DNA from: SW4 sp042466115
GTDB taxonomy: Bacteria > Pseudomonadota > Alphaproteobacteria > Rhodobacterales > Rhodobacteraceae
Assembly (NCBI RefSeq): GCF_042466115.1
Contig: NZ_JAXHBQ010000001.1
Coordinates: forward strand, 2,914,001 to 2,978,000
Reading direction: 5' to 3'
Length of the DNA: 64,000 bases
This document shows positions 42,923 through 50,562 of this stretch, piece by piece. Made by a program: the position numbers and the translations under genes. Under the pieces are notes generated by a model. It ran no database searches. It was not told the origin of the DNA and saw nothing but the letters and a program-made list of their open reading frames with translations. Numbering within the stretch: the first letter of the stretch is position 1; the number at the start of each line of letters is the position of its first letter.

Positions 42923-43896
42923 AAATTGCCGTCACCGAAATTGAAAGCGCCAGCCGCACCGCCCTGATCGCCCATGGCGCAGGGGAATTTCAAGCCGGTG
43001 AAGTTGCCCGCGCCGTGGCCCGCGCCGAGGCGTTGGGCAATGTGATTTGCGGACTTTACTACCTTGAAAGCTATTGCACGCAGCTGGCCTCGGGCCGCGT
43101 GAACGGCACTGTGGAACCGGTTGTCAGCCAGCCGCGCGGCGGCGCGGTTCTGGTTGATGCACAGTTCGGCTTTGCCCAGCCCGCATTCACCCGTGGCCTG
43201 CCTGCGGCACTGAAAGCCGCCCGCGACAATGGCGTGGCCACCCTTGCCGTGGCCCACGCCCATACCTGCACATCTGTCGGGTTCTTTACCGAACAGATCG
43301 CCGCCCAAGGGCTGATCGGTATCGGTATGACAAATGCCTCACCCGTGGTCGCGCCGCCCGGTGGCAACGCCGCCGTAATCGGCACCAACCCCATCGCGAT
43401 GACCGTGCCGGGGGATGGCGTGCCACGCATGCATTTCGATTTTTCGACCTCGGCCGTGGCGCTGGGCAAGATCACCATGGCCAAGGCGGCGGGCGAAAAG
43501 ATCCCGCCGGGCTGGGCCGTTGACATTAATGGCAACCCCACGACCGACCCAGAAGCCGCGCTGAAGGGCGCGCTGGTCAGCGCAGGCGGCTATAAGGGCT
43601 GGGGGCTGGGACTGATGGTGGAATTGCTGGCCGCTGGCATGACGGGCAGCGTCAATTCGCTGGATGTGAAGGGGCTGAAACTGCCCGACGGGCCGCCGCA
43701 CGGGTTGGGACAGTTCTATATCCTGCTGGACCCGACAACTTACGGCGATGATTTCGGCGACCGCTTTACCCGCGTGGCCGATGCCGTGGCGCAGCAGGAT
43801 GGCGCGCGCATCCCCGGCGCGCAACGGACGGCCATGGACGTAATCGACGTGCCAGACGCGCTGTGGGCGCAGGTGCAGACCCTCACGCAGGGCTGA
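42919..43896 (+). CDS. Ldh2-family (malate/L-lactate type) dehydrogenase
   Basis: 325 residues of the NAD(P)-dependent Ldh2/MDH2 oxidoreductase family, not related to classical LDH. Motifs: FGFAQPAFTRGLPAALKAARDNGVATLAVAHAHTCTSVGFFTEQIAAQGLIGIGMTNASPVVAPPGG, TNPIAMTVPG and GGYKGWGLGLMVELLAAGMTGS. Family members reduce keto acids such as 2-oxoacids, ureidoglycolate or sulfolactate; the substrate cannot be told. Coupled to lolD by ATGA. Confidence 0.88.
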   Translation: MKIAVTEIESASRTALIAHGAGEFQAGEVARAVARAEALGNVICGLYYLESYCTQLASGRVNGTVEPVVSQPRGGAVLVDAQFGFAQPAFTRGLPAALKAARDNGVATLAVAHAHTCTSVGFFTEQIAAQGLIGIGMTNASPVVAPPGGNAAVIGTNPIAMTVPGDGVPRMHFDFSTSAVALGKITMAKAAGEKIPPGWAVDINGNPTTDPEAALKGALVSAGGYKGWGLGLMVELLAAGMTGSVNSLDVKGLKLPDGPPHGLGQFYILLDPTTYGDDFGDRFTRVADAVAQQDGARIPGAQRTAMDVIDVPDALWAQVQTLTQG

Positions 43897-43983
43897 CATT
43901 CGCGTGAAAGGCCTGTGGCAACGGTTGAGTGGTTTCGGGCGTGGGCTATGGTCAAATCCATCACAGATTTGAAAGGTTGCCCC

Positions 43984-44625
43984 ATGCGCTCGTTTGCCCT
44001 CGCCCTGCCGATCCTTCTTGCCGCTGCCCCCCTCGCGGCACAATCCATCAGCTTCAACGGCTGGACAGAACAGCGGTTTTCACTGTTCGCGCAGGTCGAC
44101 TACGGCTTTTCGGGTAGCCGCCTCAGCGTCTCCTCGGATGATGCGGCTTCGATGACATATCGCCAGCTGCCCGCCGGATCATGGGGCGCGACAAGCGCCA
44201 GTTGGTCCTGGGCGGTCAGCGAAAGTGTCCCTGCGACCGACCTGACGCGCAAAGGCGGGGATGATCGCAACCTGTCGCTTTACTTCGTGTTCCTGCCGCA
44301 GGCCGAGGCCGAGCGTATCGGCGAGGGCGGGTCGATCCGCAGCCTGCTCAATAACGAACAGGCCCGCGTTCTGGTCTATGTCTGGGGTGGTGCGCACGGG
44401 CGCGGTGATGTGCTGTCCTCTCCGTATTTGGGGCCGCGCGGCAAGACGATTGTCCGCCGCCCGTCCGGCACCGGCAGCTTTAGCGAAAACGTCGATCTGG
44501 CGGGCGATTATGCCCGTGCATTCGGTGGGTCGGCCGGGGCGCTGGTCGGGCTGGCCGTGTCTGCCGATAGCGATGATACCAATTCGACCATTCGCGGCGA
44601 AATCAGCGGCCTGTCGATCAACTGA
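43984..44625 (+). CDS. Exported DUF3047-type protein
   Basis: 213 residues with a signal peptide (MRSFALALPILLAAAPLAAQ). The mature beta-rich domain fits DUF3047: SFNGWTEQRFSLF, YRQLPAGSWGATSASWSWAVSESVPATDLTRKGGDDRNLSLYFVFLPQ, ARVLVYVWGGAHGRGDVLSSPYLGPRGKTIVRRPSG. It may be a periplasmic carbohydrate- or ligand-binding protein; function unproven. The stop TGA (44623-44625) directly touches the stop of the convergent lipoprotein gene. Confidence 0.82.
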   Translation: MRSFALALPILLAAAPLAAQSISFNGWTEQRFSLFAQVDYGFSGSRLSVSSDDAASMTYRQLPAGSWGATSASWSWAVSESVPATDLTRKGGDDRNLSLYFVFLPQAEAERIGEGGSIRSLLNNEQARVLVYVWGGAHGRGDVLSSPYLGPRGKTIVRRPSGTGSFSENVDLAGDYARAFGGSAGALVGLAVSADSDDTNSTIRGEISGLSIN

Positions 44626-45306
44626 TCAGTCGCAAATGCCGTTCAGGTCTGCGCCCGCGGCAATGCCGGTGACGCGGGTCGGGCGGGATGATTGCAACGG
44701 TGGTGTGACCTCCAACACCTCGGACAGTTTTTGCCATAAACGCTGCGTACGCGCACCCTCGGGCGCGATCGTGCGGCAACAGACGTATTCTTCGACCAGT
44801 GACGCCTGTTGCTCATATCCCATTTGCAAGAATGGAATATCCCCTGCTGGATCAAATAGATAGGGATCATCGCTGCGGCTGTGTTCGGCGGCGGCACGCA
44901 GTGGGTGATAACCTGTCACCGCGCGGTTCTGCCATTGCCAGACGTGGGTCATCTCGTGTGCGAAATACATCGCGGCGACGACGTTGATCGCCTCGGGGTA
45001 GTTGGGCAGATAATCCGGCGCGGTCCAGTCGTTGCTTGTCAGCACGCGGTTGAACAGCACCACACCAGCGGTGCGGGCGGTAAAGGTCGGCCCCGTGGGT
45101 GTTGGCGCGATCCGCTCGCGGCATGTCACGGGCGGGCGCACCGCATATGTGGATGTTGACAAGCCGATGAATGGGTTGCGCGACATGTGGATTGGCGCGG
45201 TGTCCAGTGATGGCCCCATAACGTCGGCTGTCAGCCGTATCTCGCCCTCGGACAGGGCGCGGCCACACCCGGCCAGCAACACCAATGCTATGATAATCAG
45301 GCGCAT
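44626..45306 (-). CDS. Lipoprotein with a HExxH zinc-peptidase-like motif
   Basis: 226 residues beginning MRLIIIALVLLAGCGRALSEGE: lipoprotein signal with lipobox LAGC. The middle contains MYFAHEMTHVWQWQNRAVTGY, a HExxH metal site as in zinc metallopeptidases, with a downstream acidic EEYVCCRTIAPEG that could give the third ligand. Activity is unproven. ATG 45306 is chosen because it starts the lipoprotein signal. It is divergent from the cytochrome pair with an FNR-like box between them. Confidence 0.75.
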   Translation of the reverse strand: MRLIIIALVLLAGCGRALSEGEIRLTADVMGPSLDTAPIHMSRNPFIGLSTSTYAVRPPVTCRERIAPTPTGPTFTARTAGVVLFNRVLTSNDWTAPDYLPNYPEAINVVAAMYFAHEMTHVWQWQNRAVTGYHPLRAAAEHSRSDDPYLFDPAGDIPFLQMGYEQQASLVEEYVCCRTIAPEGARTQRLWQKLSEVLEVTPPLQSSRPTRVTGIAAGADLNGICD

Positions 45307-45327
45307 ATCCGCCAGCCTAACGCGCGG

Positions 45328-45341
45328 CTGATCCAGATCAA
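45328..45341. promoter_or_regulatory. FNR/FnrL-like box before the cytochrome pair
   Basis: Minus-strand sequence TTGATCTGGATCAG matches TTGAT-N4-ATCAA at nine of ten positions. It lies 50 bases before the first cytochrome start and 21 bases before the divergent lipoprotein gene. Low-oxygen control of these cytochromes is therefore inferred. Confidence 0.6.
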
Positions 45342-45391
45342 GGTGAATAGCGCTGCAAGGGCGCAAACTTGTGGCAACAAAGGAGTTTACC

Positions 45392-45793
45392 ATGCGGTAT
45401 GCAACGATCATCATCGCCACGCTGGCCCTTGCCGGCTGTGTCGCACAATCCACCGATGTGTCCATTGAGGCGGGGGCCGTGGCGTTCCAGCAAGACTGCG
45501 CGGCCTGTCACGGCACGGACGCCCGTGGCGAGGGCGATTTCGGGCGCGAGCTGATCCGCGTGCCACCGGATCTGACCACAATGACCCAGCGTTATGGCGG
45601 CCAATATCCCCGTGATTTCGTGATGTCGACGATTGATGGCTACACCCGCGGCGAACACTTTAGCGCGGCCATGCCGGAATTTGGCGCAGGCGATATGGGC
45701 GCGACCGTGATCGTTGAACAGGACGGGATCGGCACACCGGTGCCTGCGCGGCTTCTGGCCCTATCCAACTACCTTGAAAGCATCCAGCAATAG
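45392..45793 (+). CDS. Small c-type cytochrome lipoprotein
   Basis: 133 residues. Signal MRYATIIIATLALAGC with lipobox LAGC; one haem c motif CAACH (near residue 38), with Met ligand likely in AAMPEFG. ATG 45392 has AAGGAG 7 bases upstream; GTG 45371 is rejected. It is a class I mono-haem cytochrome anchored in the periplasm. The next gene is a paralogue in the same operon, and an FNR-like box precedes both. Confidence 0.85.
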   Translation: MRYATIIIATLALAGCVAQSTDVSIEAGAVAFQQDCAACHGTDARGEGDFGRELIRVPPDLTTMTQRYGGQYPRDFVMSTIDGYTRGEHFSAAMPEFGAGDMGATVIVEQDGIGTPVPARLLALSNYLESIQQ

Positions 45794-45802
45794 GAGGGCA
45801 TA

Positions 45803-46192
45803 ATGCGACACCTGATATTGGCGGCCTGCGTGGTCGCGACACCCGTGCTGGCCCAGGATGCGACCGAGGGGCAGGGGGTTTACCTGCAACATTGCGCCAC
45901 CTGTCACGGGATGGATGCCACGGGCAATGGCCCGATGGCCCCTGCGATGGTCGTGCAGCCGCCTGATCTGACGGCGCTCGCAGCCGAAAACGACGGCATT
46001 TTCCCGACAACCCGCGTGGTCTGGCGGATTGACGGGCGCGACCCGCTGGTCGCCCACGGGTCCGAGATGCCGGTTTTTGGCGACTTCTTTTTGGGCGATG
46101 ATACGCCGCTCAAGGCACCGTCCGGCCAGCCGATCATGACCAGTCGCGTGATCGCCGATCTGGTGGCTTATCTTGAAGGGATACAGCGGTGA
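45803..46192 (+). CDS. Periplasmic c-type cytochrome
   Basis: 129 residues, signal peptide MRHLILAACVVATPVLA, haem motif CATCH, PPDLTAL and Met ligand in SEMPVFGDFF. It matches the preceding lipoprotein cytochrome in motif order (CxxCHG-D...G.G, PPDLT, EMP.FG), so the two arose by duplication. The redox partner is not known. GAGGG lies 7 bases before ATG. Its stop overlaps the DUF1737 start (GTGA). Confidence 0.88.
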   Translation: MRHLILAACVVATPVLAQDATEGQGVYLQHCATCHGMDATGNGPMAPAMVVQPPDLTALAAENDGIFPTTRVVWRIDGRDPLVAHGSEMPVFGDFFLGDDTPLKAPSGQPIMTSRVIADLVAYLEGIQR

Positions 46193-46380
46193 GCGGGCAT
46201 CACATCACCGACTACGCGATCCTCAGCAACGAGGACTCCCGCGCTTTGGAAAAGAAGGTCTCGGCCGCCATCCATGACGGATGGCAGCCTTTCGGGTCAC
46301 TCTGCATCAGCCCGCGTGGCGATGGGTTTGCAGCCTATTACGCGCAGCCAATGGTGAAATACACCGATCACTTCGGCTAG
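46189..46380 (+). CDS. DUF1737 protein
   Basis: 63 residues with the DUF1737 pattern: DYAILSNEDSRALEKKVSAAIHDGWQPFGSLCISPRGDG...YAQPMVKY. These are short beta-hairpin plus helix proteins, sometimes fused to other domains. GTG at 46189 overlaps the cytochrome stop, which indicates coupled translation. No function is known. Confidence 0.78.
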   Translation: MSGHHITDYAILSNEDSRALEKKVSAAIHDGWQPFGSLCISPRGDGFAAYYAQPMVKYTDHFG

Positions 46381-46382
46381 GG

Positions 46383-46511
46383 TTACTTGACCTTTTTACC
46401 CGCGATCACGGTGCCGTCCTTGGCGCCGCTATTGGCTGTGGCCAGCACTTTGGGTTGTTCTTTTTTGGGTTTCTTGGTCTCGCGGTTACCGCGGTTCTTT
46501 TCCTTGGACAT
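46383..46511 (-). CDS. 42-residue basic protein
   Basis: Short minus-strand gene: MSKEKNRGNRETKKPKKEQP at the start, then a TANSGAKDGTVIAGKKVK end. It is very lysine rich and disordered in appearance, resembling small basic proteins I recall as conserved in alphaproteobacteria. AAGGGA lies 6 bases before ATG 46511, which supports translation. It converges on the DUF1737 gene with two bases between stops. Function unknown; RNA or nucleic-acid binding is a guess from charge. Confidence 0.65.
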   Translation of the reverse strand: MSKEKNRGNRETKKPKKEQPKVLATANSGAKDGTVIAGKKVK

Positions 46512-46882
46512 GGGGTGTCCCTTTCTCACAACGGTTCCCGAACGGCGGTTGCCCATCGGGTCGATGCTCAGGGGGGCAGGGTTGCCTGACGGATCAGGGC
46601 GATGCAGCCGATGAGGCAGCGGGCGCGCGGGTTGGCGCGACCTGCACGGGGAATGTGCGCCTTTGCGGGGAGTCTTTCAAGTGGGATGGCGGCGTGATTT
46701 GCACAGGGGGATGGCGATGCGTCTCTGCACGGGGGATGGCGGGTTAAACCCCGCCCTACGAATTGCCCCGTAGGGCGGGACTTGTCCCGCCGTGCAACGA
46801 CCAACACAATTACGCACCCCATGCCAAATCAAAGATTTGGCAGCGCCCGAACCGCCCCCACCGGGGCGGGCGCAATTGGAAA
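46512..46882. other. Gene-free region with repeated GGGGGATGGCG and palindromes
   Basis: 371 bases without a supported gene. The first half has short direct repeats of the type GCAC-GGGGGATGGCG (three to four copies, about 46681-46741). The second half (46727-46873) holds four palindromes, listed separately. Frames open across it show no ribosome-binding site and unusual composition. Confidence 0.6.
46727..46873. repeat. Cluster of four palindromes (REP-like)
   Basis: Hairpins: GGCGG...CCGCC at 46738-46755; GGCGGGA-CTTG-TCCCGCC at 46774-46791; GCCAAATC-AAA-GATTTGGC at 46823-46841; and a nested GCGCCCG...CGGGCGC with inner CGCCCC/GGGGCG at 46843-46873. The first two are inverted copies of one GCACGG-CGGGA-AAGTCCCGCCCTACGG-type unit. 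No T-runs follow, so they are not plain terminators. Confidence 0.7.
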
Positions 46883-47473
46883 TTACTGCAACTTGTCTAA
46901 CTCGTCAGGGTCGGTTAGAGCCATTTTTGAAAAGAAATCTTGCGCAAGCCCAAAGTTCGAAAGACCCAAGTCGCGCCGCATCTCGCGTTGAATTCTTTCC
47001 ATAACTCTAAACATGGACCGCGGGCTCGGTGCGTCACCCATCTTAGTTAAGTCGCTAAGCGCTTGCAGGACTCCAGTTGATCCCCATAGCACCGCTTTTG
47101 TTCGAATATCCATTAACTTTAGTACAAGCGCGTTCTGATCAATGGGTTCCTGTCCAAGGTCCGGTTTTGCCGCGACAAATAAACTCTCAAGTGTCTTCAA
47201 GAAGTCCAAGTATATCTCAACTTTGCGTTCACGGTAGGCCGCCTCAATCTCACGTTTCCGAATTCTATTTTGTGAATAAAGCGTTGCGCTAAGACCAAGG
47301 ATTGCGGTCAAGACAGTTATGGAGAGCGGTACAAAGACCTCTGGTTTGAGTTCTCTTGCCCCATACCAAATCGTCGATCCGACTATCCAAAAACCATATA
47401 AAATTCCGAGTAGTGCCACCAAAACCAGCAAGATGGCTAAGCCGACAACGGTCCAGACAAGAAATTTCTTCAT
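46883..47473 (-). CDS. Membrane-anchored hypothetical protein, AT-rich orphan
   Basis: 196 residues. Two amino-terminal helices (FLVWTVVGLAILLVLVALLGILYGFWIVG and VFVPLSITVLTAILGLSATLY), then a soluble helical domain (RIRKREIEAAYRERKVEIYLDFLKTLESLF, MDIRTKAVLWGSTGVLQALSDLTK, RVMERIQREMRRDLG). The base composition is clearly more A/T rich than the neighbours, and a palindrome cluster abuts its 3' end, which suggests acquisition by transfer. The cytosolic helix arrangement resembles small membrane proteins sometimes found in defence or mobile regions, but I cannot assign it. Confidence 0.65.
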   Translation of the reverse strand: MKKFLVWTVVGLAILLVLVALLGILYGFWIVGSTIWYGARELKPEVFVPLSITVLTAILGLSATLYSQNRIRKREIEAAYRERKVEIYLDFLKTLESLFVAAKPDLGQEPIDQNALVLKLMDIRTKAVLWGSTGVLQALSDLTKMGDAPSPRSMFRVMERIQREMRRDLGLSNFGLAQDFFSKMALTDPDELDKLQ

Positions 47474-47492
47474 ACTAATTCACGTCCCTCAC

Positions 47493-49451
47493 TCAAACAT
47501 CCAACTCCTCAACAAACCGCGCGTTCTCTTGAATATACTGGAACCGCAGTTCCGGCTTTTTGCCCATCAGCCGCTCCACCAGATCGCCTGTTTCGCCCGG
47601 CTCGTCCTCGTCAATCGACACGCGGATCAGTTTGCGCGATGTGGGGTCCATCGTCGTTTCTTTCAGGTCTTTCGCGTCCATCTCGCCCAGACCCTTGAAG
47701 CGCTGCACGTCGATCTTGCCTTTGCCGCCCAGTCCTGCCTCCATCAGCGCGTCTTTTTCCGCGTCATTGGCCACGTAAATCCGTTTCGCCCCTTGCGTGA
47801 GGCGATAAAGCGGCGGGCAGGCCAGATACAGATGCCCGTTGTCGATCAGCGGGCGCATCTGGGTAAAGAAGAACGTCATCAGCAAGGCGGCGATATGCGC
47901 CCCGTCCACGTCCGCATCGGTCATGATGATGATCTTGTCATAGCGCAGGTCATCAAGGTTGAATTTGGTGCCCATGCCGACGCCCAAAGCCTCGCAGAGG
48001 TCACTGATTTCCTGATTGGTCGTCAGCTTGTTGCTGGCCGCGCCCAGCACGTTCAGGATTTTACCCTTGAGCGGCAAAAGCGCCTGCGTGTTGCGATCAC
48101 GCGCACCCTTGCCGGACCCGCCAGCGCTGTCGCCCTCGACGATGAACAGTTCCGTCCCCTCGCGGGTTTTGGACGTGCAATCGGTCAGCTTGCCGGGCAA
48201 GCGCAGCTTTTTCGTGGCCGATTTACGCGCGGTTTCCTTTTCCTGACGGCGGCGCAGGCGTTCCTCGGCCCGCAGCACCAGAAAATCAAGGATCGCACCG
48301 GCGGATTTCGTATCTGCCGCCAGCCAGTTGTCAAAGTGGTCACGCACCGAATTTTCCACCAACCGCTGTGCTTCGGTCGTGGCCAGACGGTCCTTGGTCT
48401 GGCCGACAAATTCCGGCTCGCGGATGAAACAGCTGACCAGCGCGCAGCCACCCGTGATCAGGTCGTCGCGGGTGATGTCCTTGGCCTTGCGGTTGTTGAC
48501 CAGCTCGCCATACGCCTTGACGCCCTTGAGGATCGCCGCCCAGAAACCGGCCTCGTGGGTGCCGCCTTCGGGTGTCGGCACGGTGTTACAATAGGACTGG
48601 ATGAAGCCGTCGCGCGCGGGCGTCCAGTTGATCGCCCATTCGACCTTGCCGGGGACGTTGAATTTGTCCTGAAAATCGACAGTGCCCGCAAAGGGTTTTT
48701 CCGAATAGGTGGTGGCGGCGCCGAGCGTTTCGCCCAGATAATCCGCCAGACCACCCGGAAAGTGGAATGTGGCCTCCATTGGCGTGTCGCCGTCCGCAAT
48801 CGCGGATTTCCAGCGGATTTCGACGCCGCTGAACAGATAGGCCTTGGAACGGATGGATTTCAGCAAGCGCGCGGGTTTGAACCGGTGCGCGCCGAAAATC
48901 TGTTCGTCCGCGTGGAATGTGACGGTCGTGCCGCGCCGGTTGGGGGCGGTGCCGACCTGTGCGACCGGCCCCAGCGGGATGCCGCGCGAAAAGCGTTGTT
49001 CATAGATCACCTTGTTGCGCGCGACCTGCACGACCATGGAATCCGACAATGCGTTCACGACTGACGCGCCAACCCCGTGCAAACCGCCCGATGTCTGATA
49101 GGCCTTGCCGGAAAATTTCCCGCCCGCGTGCAGGGTGCACAGGATCACCTCGAGCGCGGATTTGTCGGGGAATTTCGGGTGGGGATCAATCGGGATGCCA
49201 CGGCCATTGTCGCGGATGGTGATGGAATAATCGGCGTTCAGTTCAACCTCGATCCGGTTGGCATGGCCCGCCACGGCCTCGTCCATGGAGTTGTCCAGCA
49301 CCTCGGCCACAAGGTGATGCAGCGCGCGTTCATCGGTGCCGCCGATATACATGCCGGGGCGTTTGCGGACGGGTTCAAGCCCCTCCAGCACCTCGATGGA
49401 TGAGGCGTCATAATCGGTCGGTTCGTGTCCCGCCAAAAGGTCGTTGGCCAT
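47493..49451 (-). CDS. parE: DNA topoisomerase IV subunit B
   Basis: ATPase subunit that, with ParC, decatenates chromosomes. 652 residues, shorter than GyrB (about 800), which favours ParE. GHKL ATPase: VLEGLEPVRKRPGMYIGGTDERALHHLVAEVLDNSMDEA, DNGRGIPIDPHPKFPDKSALEVILCTLHAGGKF, GGLHGVGASVVNALS. TOPRIM: LFIVEGDSAGGSGKGARDR and IIIMTDADVDGAHIAALL. Carboxy-terminal end QRFKGLGEMDAKDLKETTMDP. parC is not in the window. Confidence 0.94.
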   Translation of the reverse strand: MANDLLAGHEPTDYDASSIEVLEGLEPVRKRPGMYIGGTDERALHHLVAEVLDNSMDEAVAGHANRIEVELNADYSITIRDNGRGIPIDPHPKFPDKSALEVILCTLHAGGKFSGKAYQTSGGLHGVGASVVNALSDSMVVQVARNKVIYEQRFSRGIPLGPVAQVGTAPNRRGTTVTFHADEQIFGAHRFKPARLLKSIRSKAYLFSGVEIRWKSAIADGDTPMEATFHFPGGLADYLGETLGAATTYSEKPFAGTVDFQDKFNVPGKVEWAINWTPARDGFIQSYCNTVPTPEGGTHEAGFWAAILKGVKAYGELVNNRKAKDITRDDLITGGCALVSCFIREPEFVGQTKDRLATTEAQRLVENSVRDHFDNWLAADTKSAGAILDFLVLRAEERLRRRQEKETARKSATKKLRLPGKLTDCTSKTREGTELFIVEGDSAGGSGKGARDRNTQALLPLKGKILNVLGAASNKLTTNQEISDLCEALGVGMGTKFNLDDLRYDKIIIMTDADVDGAHIAALLMTFFFTQMRPLIDNGHLYLACPPLYRLTQGAKRIYVANDAEKDALMEAGLGGKGKIDVQRFKGLGEMDAKDLKETTMDPTSRKLIRVSIDEDEPGETGDLVERLMGKKPELRFQYIQENARFVEELDV

Positions 49452-49602
49452 GTGATGCTCGCTCGCGTTTCTTGATTATGCGTCAGTATGGCAGAGGGCA
49501 GGGCCGTGTGAAAGCACCCAAACCCCGAAATTAGCCGCGCCGCCCCCTCGCCACGCCGCGATGTTCTGCTAGGCTGCCCGCAAGCAACGAAAGGGCACAC
49601 AC

Positions 49603-50526
49603 ATGCGTATCTTTTTCACTGGCGGCAGCGGCAAGGCTGGCAAACACGCGGTCGCCTATCTGCGCGGCCTTGGGCATCGCGTTATCAACGTCGATCTGGC
49701 GGCTGATCCGGCACCGGGGGGTGATACGCTCAACGTCGATCTGACGGACGCGGGGCAGGTGTTCAACGCCATGTCGGCCTATGCGGATTTTGACGAATTG
49801 GACGCAAAGGGTGGCAAGCCTGCCTATGACGCCGTAGTGCATTTCGCCGCCGTCCCCTGCATCATGATGCGCCCCGACAACGAGACATTTCGCATCAACA
49901 CCATGTCCACCTACAACGTGATTGACGCGGCAGTGCGGCTGGGGATCAAAAAGGTGATCTTTGCCAGTTCGGAAACCACATACGGCATCTGTTTTGCCCA
50001 TGGTGAAAAGAAGCCTGACTACATTCCCGTCGACGAGGACCACCCGACCATTCCCCACGACAGCTATGCCATGTCCAAGGTCGCCAACGAGGTCTGCGCG
50101 CGCAGCTTTCAGGCGCGCAGCGGCATCGACATTTACGGGCTACGCATCAACAACGTCATCGAACCCCATGAATACGCAGAAAACTTTCCGGCCTTCATGG
50201 CCGATCCGGCGACACGGCGGCGCAACATCTTTGCCTATATCGACGCCCGCGATCTGGGTCAGATGGTGGCGTGTTGCCTGAAAACGGATGGTCTTGGATT
50301 TGAGGTGTTCAACGTCAGCAACGACGATATGTCGGTCGGGATTACCTCGGATCAGGTCATCGCGCAGTTCTATCAGGGCGTGCCGCAAAATCGCGAGATG
50401 GGACCAAACGAGACATTTTTTGCAAACGACAAGGCCAAGCATTTGGTCGGGTTCAAGCCCCGCCATTCGTGGCGTGATGTGTTAGGGGAACGGCCTAAGT
50501 CCCGCTACAAAAAGCCAAGTCCATAG
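49603..50526 (+). CDS. NAD-dependent epimerase/dehydratase (SDR)
   Basis: 307 residues, extended short-chain dehydrogenase. Cofactor loop MRIFFTGGSGKAGKHAVAYLRGLGHRVINVDL (GxxGxxG), then FASSETTYG and the catalytic YAMSKVANEVCARSFQARSG (YxxxK). VNDV...FANDKAKHLVGFKPRHSWRD near the end resembles sugar-nucleotide epimerases. Substrate unknown. A DNA region unrelated in composition follows (50563-51156). GCAACGAAAGGG lies upstream of ATG 49603. Confidence 0.88.
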   Translation: MRIFFTGGSGKAGKHAVAYLRGLGHRVINVDLAADPAPGGDTLNVDLTDAGQVFNAMSAYADFDELDAKGGKPAYDAVVHFAAVPCIMMRPDNETFRINTMSTYNVIDAAVRLGIKKVIFASSETTYGICFAHGEKKPDYIPVDEDHPTIPHDSYAMSKVANEVCARSFQARSGIDIYGLRINNVIEPHEYAENFPAFMADPATRRRNIFAYIDARDLGQMVACCLKTDGLGFEVFNVSNDDMSVGITSDQVIAQFYQGVPQNREMGPNETFFANDKAKHLVGFKPRHSWRDVLGERPKSRYKKPSP

Positions 50527-50562
50527 AAATCCCAACCAATGTCCCGACCACGCCCCCTCGTT

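Noticed and set aside
46568..46822. 84-residue minus-strand frame in the palindrome region
   Set aside because: Runs through the repeated palindromic units, lacks a ribosome-binding site and has Arg/Pro/Cys bias expected from non-coding G/C-rich DNA.
47319..49064. 581-residue plus-strand frame antisense to parE
   Set aside because: Covers the ParE TOPRIM and ATPase coding sequence on the other strand; no motifs or ribosome-binding site.
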